From NCBI RefSeq assembly GCF_900096945.1, contig NZ_FMKA01000011.1:1-64000 (forward strand): a stretch of 64,000 bases of DNA. Reading direction: 5' to 3'. Below are positions 35,007-42,295 of this stretch, piece after piece. The DNA is from Anaerobium acetethylicum. GTDB taxonomy: Bacteria > Bacillota > Clostridia > Lachnospirales > Lachnospiraceae. The notes under the pieces are model-generated. The model saw only the letters and a list, made by a program, of their open reading frames with translations, was not told the DNA's origin and ran no database searches. The position numbers and the translations under genes were made by a program. Position 1 is the first letter of the stretch. Each line of letters begins with the position of its first letter.

Positions 35007-35681
35007 TCAGAACAGGTGGCCAAGGCTCAGCCCCCTGATGATTTTTACAATTTCCTTTGTGCGTGCGCATCCGAACTTCTGCAGTATGCTTCTGATCTGG
35101 GTCTTGACAGTCACCACTTCGACGCTTCTTGCCGCTGCAATCTCCGTGACCTTCATATCGAGAAGGAGCAGTCTGACCAGTTCCCGCTCGGCGCTTGTAA
35201 GCTTTGAGATGTTGTTGATAAAAAACAGCAGGCTCTTTTCAGACTCCTGAAGCCTTTTATATTCATTCATTACGATTTCCTGTACCTTTCCCTGCATTAC
35301 CTGCTTGCCCCTGTAGGCGCTTCTGATGTGGTACAGTATTTCGTCCTCCGGACTTCCTTTTACAATGTAATCCACCGCGCCTGTTGCCATTGCAGTTATT
35401 ACGATATTGTCAGTTTCATGTGCTGTAAGAAAAATGATTTTTGCTTCCGGATTCCTGTCGCGTATCTGCTCCGTTGCCGTTATGCCCGCAGTCATATTTT
35501 CCATCTCGATGTCCATCAGGATGATGTCATAGTCTGTCTGTTCCGCCAGCGCGACGATCCCGCTCCCGCTGTTGGCAGCAGCAACAACCTTCATATCCGG
35601 CTGTGCATTAATCTCTTCGGACAGATCTTCAATCAGCAGCTGAAAATCATCCGCAATCATTACTTTTATCAGGTCCGCCAT
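35007..35681 (-). CDS. NarL/LuxR-type response regulator
   Basis: A 224-residue two-component regulator. The receiver (about 1-125) has D11-D12 and the phosphorylation site D57 in IILMDIEME. The C-terminal LuxR helix-turn-helix (about 155-215) reads LTSAERELVRLLLLDMKVTEIA. It lies 17 bases after the kinase gene and upstream of nagB, so the pair probably controls or co-varies with amino-sugar catabolism. The start ATG 35681 is the first of the frame, with AGGAGG near 35690. Confidence 0.88.
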   Translation of the reverse strand: MADLIKVMIADDFQLLIEDLSEEINAQPDMKVVAAANSGSGIVALAEQTDYDIILMDIEMENMTAGITATEQIRDRNPEAKIIFLTAHETDNIVITAMATGAVDYIVKGSPEDEILYHIRSAYRGKQVMQGKVQEIVMNEYKRLQESEKSLLFFINNISKLTSAERELVRLLLLDMKVTEIAAARSVEVVTVKTQIRSILQKFGCARTKEIVKIIRGLSLGHLF

Positions 35682-35698
35682 TAGAATGCCCCTCCTCT

Positions 35699-37189
35699 CT
35701 ATTCTTTATATTTCGGAAGCAGTATGTAGAAGCTGCTTCCCTCTCCCTCGCGGCTCTCATACCGGAGGCTTCCAAAATGTCCTCTGGCTATGGCCCTCAC
35801 ATAATACAGGCCCATACCCCAGTTGTAATTGGAATTCTTGCTGGAATAGAAGGGTTCAAACATTTTCTTCATCACCTGCTTATTCATGCCCGTTCCGTTG
35901 TCCCTGACTTCAATCACCGTATAGAGCCTTTCGCTATGGGTCTCGAGGTGGACTTCTCCACTCCTGCCTGTTGCATTGACTGACTCCTGTGCATTTACAA
36001 GCAGGTTATAGACAGCCTCGCAAAGATGGGTCTTGTCTGCCAGTACGACGGCATTTGTGTTCAGCTTGATCTGCACGGTCTCATCAGGATATTTGCTGTG
36101 GAACCTTTCTACTGCGCAATCTGCTATCTGTTCAAGCTTTGTCGGAACCAGATATAGCTGGTTTGATTTTACCGACCTGTATAATTCATCCAGACGGTTC
36201 AGCATGGTCTCGTTATGTTCTGACAGCAGCTCCACATATTCCTTCAATTTTTCCGTGTCCAGGGTTTCGTTTTCATACAGCTGCATAATCCTTTTATTGA
36301 TGACGCGGTTCGCAAGCAGCTGGTTCTTAATGCTGTGGACGAATACGGAAGCGCCTATGCTTGCCGTATCGAATTTGTTCTGCATCATAAATTCTTCTTT
36401 TGTTTCAACAAAATTGCTCTGCGTATACTTCAAAAGGCTTGCAAAACCAAGTATGCAGCCGACTACGTTCAGGACGATAATAGCTACATATGCCCTCACT
36501 GGCAGGGTAGCGTTCATGTAATAGATTCCGTTCTTCCAGATAAAATCATCATAGTAGAACTTATAGATCTGGGCCGGATCCTGCCTGTAGTAGAGCAGAT
36601 ACAGGATTGACAGCGAAAATACAAATACGATAATCTGGACAAACTGCTTCTTGCAGAATTTCATGGTGATTGAAAAAAATTCAATAATCAGAAGCCCGAA
36701 AGACAAAACGACATAGATGGTTATCCACAAAAGCGATGCATCGACGATCACCTGCTGCACGAAGACCCTCTTGTCAGTCAGGGCCTTGAAAACATCAGGC
36801 ATATAAATGACCAGCGATAATACCGGGCACACAAGGACCGCCATGTTCAGCCATCTGTTCCTCCTGATCCACGGAATCATGGAATACTTCATTGCGAGCA
36901 GCAGCAGAAACAGCGGAAACAGGTAACGTCCCAGTGCTATGATATACCCCAGCTGATCCAGCGTGAGGAGCATATATTGTATCTTCGTCTTAATTGTCCC
37001 GTTCAGGAAGAAAAATTCCTGAAGTTCCCTTGATATGCCGCCTTTTTTTGCAATATAGGTGAATACTCCCGTCAGGTTTACTGCAAGGCTGAGGCACATG
37101 CCCAGAAGCCAGACCGACTCACGGTTCCGTTTCACAATCAGCAGCAGTATTGTCGCTACAACCAGAAAAAACATCAATAAAATCAACAT
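35699..37189 (-). CDS. Membrane sensor histidine kinase
   Basis: A 496-residue kinase with about seven N-terminal membrane segments (1-255) and a large extracytoplasmic loop between about 205 and 230. The phosphoacceptor is H285 in VFVHSIKNQLL. A dimerisation helix follows, then the HATPase domain with N-box (AVYNLLVNAQESV), G1 (VRDNGTGM) and G2 (NWGMGLYYVRAIARG). No PAS or HAMP domain is seen. The multi-span sensor could detect a ligand in the membrane or outside, plausibly glycan-derived, but this is inference. It is first of the operon HK-RR-nagB-nagA-aldolase. Confidence 0.87.
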   Translation of the reverse strand: MLILLMFFLVVATILLLIVKRNRESVWLLGMCLSLAVNLTGVFTYIAKKGGISRELQEFFFLNGTIKTKIQYMLLTLDQLGYIIALGRYLFPLFLLLLAMKYSMIPWIRRNRWLNMAVLVCPVLSLVIYMPDVFKALTDKRVFVQQVIVDASLLWITIYVVLSFGLLIIEFFSITMKFCKKQFVQIIVFVFSLSILYLLYYRQDPAQIYKFYYDDFIWKNGIYYMNATLPVRAYVAIIVLNVVGCILGFASLLKYTQSNFVETKEEFMMQNKFDTASIGASVFVHSIKNQLLANRVINKRIMQLYENETLDTEKLKEYVELLSEHNETMLNRLDELYRSVKSNQLYLVPTKLEQIADCAVERFHSKYPDETVQIKLNTNAVVLADKTHLCEAVYNLLVNAQESVNATGRSGEVHLETHSERLYTVIEVRDNGTGMNKQVMKKMFEPFYSSKNSNYNWGMGLYYVRAIARGHFGSLRYESREGEGSSFYILLPKYKE

Positions 37190-37221
37190 CAGCTAATATC
37201 CTCCGGATTCCTGTTCTTACG

Positions 37222-37262
37222 GGGCTGCTCTCTAAAAGCAGCCCGATAAAACCATTATATCA
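37222..37262 (-). promoter_or_regulatory. Extended -10 promoter and leader hairpin of the kinase-nag operon
   Basis: On the minus strand TG-A-TATAAT (37262-37254) is a consensus extended -10 with no clear -35. Between it and the start lies a perfect stem, GGGCTGCT (37222-37229) with AGCAGCCC (37237-37244). It could be a terminator for larA, an attenuator or an mRNA 5' stabiliser. Confidence 0.5.
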
Positions 37263-37278
37263 CAAACTTTCCGGGATC

Positions 37279-38730
37279 CTATCCGTTGTATACCTCGTCT
37301 TTCATCATCAGATGCACTGCTGCTGTCTTGAAGGTGAGAGGCAGTGCCAGGATATTCGGATTTTCTCCTACGTACTTCCTTTTTGCATCTGCGAGCGCCT
37401 CTTCGATCGTAGCCCTTGTCTTAAGTCCCATTCCTCTTGCATACCCCGGTTCCTGGGCTCCGCAGAGGTAGATTGCAGACGTGTGCCTTTCTGCAAGATG
37501 TCCGCAGGAAATCATGGAAAATCCGTGGAACGGATGGAATGCGTTGCAGTAGCGGTATTTCCTGATGTATTCCTCATTTGTGGCAAAATATTCGCCATAG
37601 CGGTTCAGATCAGGAAGGGTGTTCATCTGATCCTTCTGGAACATATCGTACATCTCTCTCAGGTATGGCCATAATTCGTCGTGGAAGTATCCGTTGCATG
37701 TGGATGCGCAGATGATGACGCAGTTGTCGCTCATGACGCGTTTGTGGCGGATTACCTGTGCCGACAATGCCTGCATCAGCATGATCGGGTTGGTTCCCAT
37801 TCCTTCCCCGTAGTGGAAGAACTGAGGCATACCGAATATCATGACGTCATATTTCTTTTCCGCAAAGGGAACATAGGTCCTCTTGTCTGCCGTCTTCCAG
37901 GAAACCGGCTGCATTTCCTTTGCGTATCCGCTGTTGATTTCAATCTGCCTGGATTTCGTATCAAGTACGGCATCGCAGCAGAAGAATTTTTTGCCCATGC
38001 ACTTTTCCATGTGCTGTCCGATTTCATCGAATTTCGATCTCATCGTGGAATGGCCGCTTACAGGAACGAAATCCTTTTTGTGCATGACTTCCGGAACATG
38101 GTGGGATGCGATGGATCTCCAGTGTGTGATTCCCGTTGCGCAGTGTTTGTATCCGCCTGAATATCCGCCATACGGATTTCCCTGGGTATGTCCGATCAGG
38201 ATTGCCAGATCGCTTTCATAAACATATTTGTTCATGATGACAGGATCTCCGTATTCGGTGGTTCCCAGATCCACAAGGTGGTCATAGTCCTCGCTGTCAT
38301 GGTTGATGATCTGATGGGTATGCCAGAACTCATGGAACAGGTCAGCTCCCAGCACGTTGTAGATCTCCCTGTCCGTATTTTTTCTGTGGAGACCGTTCGA
38401 GCAGATGAGAAGGATGTCCTTTTTCTCAACGCCTGCGCTGTACAGTTCCTGAAGAATCAGCCTGATTGAGGTTTTTCTGTGTGAAGTAGCCTGTTCCCCG
38501 CCTTTGACCCTGTCCGGGAAAATAATTGTAACTTTTGAGCCTTTCTTCACAAGTTTTGTAACCGGCTCCATTCCGATCGGGTTCCGGATCGATTCAAGGG
38601 TCTTTTCAACAATCTGGTCTTCCGGGATGCATGCCGGATCCGGAACTGTAACTCCCGGTATAAAGACGTCTGTGCTGTCTGGAAGGTCGGCTTCTACTGT
38701 TCCCTGTCCATATTCAAATGATAATTTCAT
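37279..38730 (-). CDS. larA: LarA-family nickel-pincer racemase/epimerase
   Basis: A 483-residue protein of the LarA (DUF2088) family. Residues matching the L. plantarum lactate racemase fall at constant spacing: H115 and H181 (H108, H174), then K195 in SGGYKHCATG and H211 in SHH (K184, H200). Lys carries the nickel-pincer nucleotide and His ligates nickel, so the protein should be active. It is longer than LarA (about 424). Homologues also act on malate, aryl-lactates and sugar acids. Here the partner genes are sugar-phosphate enzymes, so the substrate is open. ATG 38730 has GAGGAAA before it. It is last of the PFK-TIM-LarA operon. Confidence 0.88.
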   Translation of the reverse strand: MKLSFEYGQGTVEADLPDSTDVFIPGVTVPDPACIPEDQIVEKTLESIRNPIGMEPVTKLVKKGSKVTIIFPDRVKGGEQATSHRKTSIRLILQELYSAGVEKKDILLICSNGLHRKNTDREIYNVLGADLFHEFWHTHQIINHDSEDYDHLVDLGTTEYGDPVIMNKYVYESDLAILIGHTQGNPYGGYSGGYKHCATGITHWRSIASHHVPEVMHKKDFVPVSGHSTMRSKFDEIGQHMEKCMGKKFFCCDAVLDTKSRQIEINSGYAKEMQPVSWKTADKRTYVPFAEKKYDVMIFGMPQFFHYGEGMGTNPIMLMQALSAQVIRHKRVMSDNCVIICASTCNGYFHDELWPYLREMYDMFQKDQMNTLPDLNRYGEYFATNEEYIRKYRYCNAFHPFHGFSMISCGHLAERHTSAIYLCGAQEPGYARGMGLKTRATIEEALADAKRKYVGENPNILALPLTFKTAAVHLMMKDEVYNG

Positions 38731-38847
38731 AGATGTTTCCTCACTTTCTTGATTGATTATTGTTCGTATCAACAGATATCCGCTGTACTGCTTCTGATTG
38801 TCTGCTTTGTTCCATAACTGTTCAGGGCTGTTTCCTCCACAGTCCCT

Positions 38848-39681
38848 CTATGCCAGGTAGGTTCTGATGATTTCCAGGTATTCTTCCGGATAAAATCCGA
38901 TGTCTCCCTGGAACCGCGTAAGTGCGATAAGTCCGCCGTCAATTTCCGGTATCGATGCAAGCATGCCTGCGTTGTCTGTTTTCAGTCCGCCGCCATAGGT
39001 TACCGGGATTTCTCCAGCCTTTTCCTTTACAAACCTGGCTATTTTTTCTATATATTCTTTTCCCGGAGGTGTCTTTCCTGGTCCGATTGCCCAGATCGGC
39101 TCATAGGCGATTGCCACCTTGCCTTTGTCTACTCCTTCAAGACCTATGGAAAGCTGGTTTCCAAGAACCTCCTGCCATCTGTCCTGTTCTTCGGATGTCT
39201 CTCCTATGCAGTAAAGAACCGTCAGTCCCGAGGCAATTGCGGCCTTGATCTCTTTATTGAGAATCCGGTTCACTGCATCTGCATCGACGACTCCGGCTTC
39301 AGCCAGGATTCCAGCTTTGTCCCTTCTCTCTTCACAGTGTCCGATCAGGGCTCCGTTGCAGCCAATGGCCTTCATTGCATTTCCCGTCCTCAGGGATGTA
39401 AATGCGCCGAAGTTTCCTCCTATTGCCGTATCTTCCCTGTGAAGACCCTGGCATCCCAGTTTCAGGCAGCTTCCTTCCTGAAGCGCCGATGCCGCCCCGA
39501 TCAGGTGGGCTTCCGGCATGAACATGACGAATTCCGCTTCCGCTTCCGGATACCTGTTCAGTTCCTCCTGTACCTGCTCAACGATGTATTTCCCCCATTC
39601 CGCCGGTACCGCAATGCTGTTCACGCCGCCAAATTCCCTCGGGATGTCAAACCTTTTCAAATTCAGATAAATATGCTTCAT
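38848..39681 (-). CDS. Triosephosphate isomerase-like protein (divergent)
   Basis: A 277-residue TIM-fold protein. The catalytic glutamate E194 lies in AYEPIWAIGPGKTP, the general acid histidine H115 in LIGHCEERR (GHSERR in classical TIM), and a lysine (K9) sits at the usual N-terminal place but in LNLKRFD instead of NWKMN. It is longer than TIM (about 250), with changed substrate-loop contexts. It may isomerise a triose or a tetrose phosphate, like EryH/EryI/DerI of erythritol catabolism. ATG overlaps the PFK stop (ATGA), so the two are coupled. Confidence 0.83.
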   Translation of the reverse strand: MKHIYLNLKRFDIPREFGGVNSIAVPAEWGKYIVEQVQEELNRYPEAEAEFVMFMPEAHLIGAASALQEGSCLKLGCQGLHREDTAIGGNFGAFTSLRTGNAMKAIGCNGALIGHCEERRDKAGILAEAGVVDADAVNRILNKEIKAAIASGLTVLYCIGETSEEQDRWQEVLGNQLSIGLEGVDKGKVAIAYEPIWAIGPGKTPPGKEYIEKIARFVKEKAGEIPVTYGGGLKTDNAGMLASIPEIDGGLIALTRFQGDIGFYPEEYLEIIRTYLA

Positions 39682-40865
39682 GCTTTTGTCTCCTCTTCTA
39701 TTTCATCCTTAAAGCTTATGAATTCATTCAGTTCTCCCCCGATCAGAGGTTTGCACCATTTCACGAATTCTCCCGTAACGTCATTTCCCCGTTCGTTGAT
39801 ATAATCCTCCGGAATTTCTCTTTCATGCATCATGACTTCCTCGATGGGCACTAAAAATGTCTCTATTCCGTATTCATCACCCGGCCTGCGGCTGATACCT
39901 ACCATAACGCCTGTCTCGCCGGCAACTGCTGCCCTGACTGCCTCCTGGCCCACCAGAACCGCCTCTTCCCGGTCCACTTCTGACTGGAGGGCAATGGAGG
40001 CCCTTCCGCAGATTCCCGGTTTTTCGCTTCTTGCCTTGATTCCAAGCTTCCTGATGACAAGGTTTGCAAGATGGCTGCTGACGTCGCCATAGTAGGTTGC
40101 CCTTTCGGTCTTGAATATAGGCGGCACAATCGACTCTCCATCCTTGTTTTTCAGGCCCTCGCTTACAACAACAACCACTCCGCCAAGCTCGTCATATAAT
40201 TTTTTCACATCTTCCAGAAATTCATCTTCGTTAAAAGGCCTTTCCGGCAGATAGATCAGGTGCGGCGCATCTCCCTGTTTCCTTCTTGCAAGGGCAGATG
40301 CTGCGGTGATCCAACCTGCATTCCTTCCCATGGCTTCGATGACGCATACATGGATGGGAAGGGATTTCACATCGGCACCAACTTCCGCAGTCACTGTTGC
40401 GATATATTTTGCTGCGCTTCCGTACCCCGGCGCATGATCGATGATTGACAGGTCATTGTCAATGGTCTTTGGAATCCCTACTACATATATGTCATGGTCT
40501 TTGCACACCTTGCTTACTTTTCCGCATGTATCCATGGATCCGTTTCCGCCATTGAACAGGACGTATTTGATATTGTTCCTCTTAAAGATTTCAACCATCT
40601 GGTCATAATCATCCTGCCAGAGTTCAAACCGGGAAGATCCGATTGCCGTTCCCGGCGTCTGCAGCAGAAGCTTCAGGCGCTCCTCATCCGTCTTGCCGAG
40701 ATCCAGGAAGTTTTCCTTCAGGATTGCCTCAGAGCCTCCGATTGCCCCGTATATTTTGTCTATCTTATCATTCTTTTTTGCTTCCGTAATAACTCCGTAA
40801 AGCGATGAGTTGATTACCGCTGTAGGTCCGCCACCGTGGACAACCAGCATATTGCCTTTTATCAT
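39678..40865 (-). CDS. 6-phosphofructokinase family protein
   Basis: A 395-residue PFK-fold kinase. HGGGPTAVINSSL at the N-terminus and IPKTIDNDL near 131 are of the PPi-dependent/long clade type. The phosphoryl-donor residues are mixed: glycine at the position in GGNGS (G109), typical of ATP enzymes, but lysine (K133) where classical ATP enzymes have glycine. Sugar-phosphate contacts AMGRNAGW and PERPF are present. It probably phosphorylates fructose-6-P (or tagatose-6-P), and the donor is uncertain. It is first of the leftward operon, with a LacI-type operator upstream. Confidence 0.85.
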   Translation of the reverse strand: MIKGNMLVVHGGGPTAVINSSLYGVITEAKKNDKIDKIYGAIGGSEAILKENFLDLGKTDEERLKLLLQTPGTAIGSSRFELWQDDYDQMVEIFKRNNIKYVLFNGGNGSMDTCGKVSKVCKDHDIYVVGIPKTIDNDLSIIDHAPGYGSAAKYIATVTAEVGADVKSLPIHVCVIEAMGRNAGWITAASALARRKQGDAPHLIYLPERPFNEDEFLEDVKKLYDELGGVVVVVSEGLKNKDGESIVPPIFKTERATYYGDVSSHLANLVIRKLGIKARSEKPGICGRASIALQSEVDREEAVLVGQEAVRAAVAGETGVMVGISRRPGDEYGIETFLVPIEEVMMHEREIPEDYINERGNDVTGEFVKWCKPLIGGELNEFISFKDEIEEETKA

Positions 40866-41016
40866 CTTTTCCGCCTTTCCGCCTGTCTGGACAGGTCATA
40901 TCTTTCTTCTGCAAGACATATTCCAAATGATCTGAAACAGCCGCATTCCGTTATTGCTTAATTCGATACTACCATATTTTCGTAGCAACAACACGCAATT
41001 TGATACGTTTTTTACA

Positions 41017-41026
41017 CAAACGTTTG
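41017..41026. promoter_or_regulatory. LacI-family operator between the PFK operon and lacI
   Basis: CAAACGTTTG is a perfect 10-base palindrome with flanks ACA and CGC. It overlaps the -35 region of a candidate lacI promoter whose TATAAT lies at 41049-41054, and is about 150 bases before the PFK start. Confidence 0.65.
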
Positions 41027-41094
41027 CGCATTTACCAATCGCAATGTTATAATTTGATTTGTATACTTATAATAACAGATCTAGATAATTATTA

Positions 41095-41116
41095 GGGACA
41101 TAGTCCTGAATATATA
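41095..41116. repeat. Repeat R1, end fragment
   Basis: GGGACATAGTCCTGAATATA matches the end of R1 copy A (GGACGTAGTCCTGAATAG). No other part of the element is present. It lies in the leader of the lacI gene. Confidence 0.45.
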
Positions 41117-41173
41117 CCAGCCGGTTTAAGCAAAGATTACGCAAATTCCGGCTGCATCTGCACAAATACTGCG

Positions 41174-41183
41174 CAAACGTTAT
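41174..41183. promoter_or_regulatory. Second LacI-type half-palindrome before lacI
   Basis: GCGCAAACGTTATGG keeps CAAACGTT of the main site but loses the last arm. It lies about 45 bases before the lacI start and may give autoregulation. Confidence 0.4.
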
Positions 41184-41226
41184 GGTAAAGCACACGGCTA
41201 ACCAGACATCATCCAGGGAGGATATT

Positions 41227-42291
41227 ATGACATTAAAAGAAATTGCCCGCCAGGCCGGAGTTTCAATTTCGACCGTCTCAAGGGTTATCAATCACAGCAA
41301 TACAAAGGTTGCAAGCCAGGAAGTCCAGGACAGAATCTGGAAAATTGTACGCGAAAACAACTACGTCCCGAATTCCACCGCCCGCAGCCTGAAGCTCGGC
41401 ACCACAGAAGAATACGAACCGAAAAGGACCAGGACCATCGGATGTATTTTCGCCCGCTCTTCCGACACCACGAACGATCCCTTTTTCACCCAGATTGCCC
41501 GTTCCATTGAACGTGAGGCTTTCCGGCAGGGATACATCCTCAAATATTCCTTTTCAGCCATAGACATCAATAATCCTTCTACCTTCAGCCTGATTGCAAA
41601 CCATCAGGTAAACGGAGTCGCCGTGCTTGGCAGATTCGACAAGAACCTGCTGAATTTCATCAAAAAGCAGTATAAGCACGTTGTCTACACAGGCCTCAAC
41701 ACTATAGATACCGGCTTCGACCAGGTCATCTGCGACGGCTACCAGGCCTCCATTGCTGCCGTAAAACATCTGTATAAACTTGGTCACAGAAGAATCGGCT
41801 ATGTCGGCGAAAAAAGCAAAGAGCTCAGGTACCAGGGATATATGGATACCATGAAAGAGCTCGGGCTGCCCCTGAACAGGGAGGATATCGTGATCACCCA
41901 ACTCTCTTCTGACGGAGGCTATAACGGGATGAAGAAATTTCTCAAAGAGACGGACAGCATTGGGGTTACTGCCTTCTTCTGTGCAAACGACCTTACCGCA
42001 ATCGGTGCCATGAAGGCAATCAAGGAGAACGGCCTCAGCGTGCCTTACGATATCGCGATCATGAGCATCGACGACATCGACACCGCCCAGTATGTTTCAC
42101 CCATGCTTTCGACAATCCATGTCCCCATGGACGAGCTGGGTAAAATGACTGCAAAAATCCTGATCGACCGTATCGAAAACGGCAAGAATCTTCCAATGAA
42201 AATAGAGCTTCCTTTTTCTTTTGCACTCCGCGAAAGCTGCATATCAAGAGAAGCCCAGACAAAACATAAAAAACCAGAAAGCCAGGTGTAG
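41227..42291 (+). CDS. LacI family transcriptional regulator
   Basis: A 354-residue repressor. The N-terminal helix-turn-helix MTLKEIARQAGVSISTVSRV and hinge VPNSTARSLKLG are followed by a periplasmic-binding-like effector domain (about 60-340). The linker after the hinge is slightly extended. ATG 41227 has CAGGGAGG upstream. larC starts four bases after its stop, so lacI-larC-larE is one operon. Palindromes of LacI type lie before this gene, between it and the PFK operon, and before the DUF3842 gene. A sugar phosphate or sugar acid is the likely effector. Confidence 0.9.
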   Translation: MTLKEIARQAGVSISTVSRVINHSNTKVASQEVQDRIWKIVRENNYVPNSTARSLKLGTTEEYEPKRTRTIGCIFARSSDTTNDPFFTQIARSIEREAFRQGYILKYSFSAIDINNPSTFSLIANHQVNGVAVLGRFDKNLLNFIKKQYKHVVYTGLNTIDTGFDQVICDGYQASIAAVKHLYKLGHRRIGYVGEKSKELRYQGYMDTMKELGLPLNREDIVITQLSSDGGYNGMKKFLKETDSIGVTAFFCANDLTAIGAMKAIKENGLSVPYDIAIMSIDDIDTAQYVSPMLSTIHVPMDELGKMTAKILIDRIENGKNLPMKIELPFSFALRESCISREAQTKHKKPESQV

Positions 42292-42295
42292 ACTG

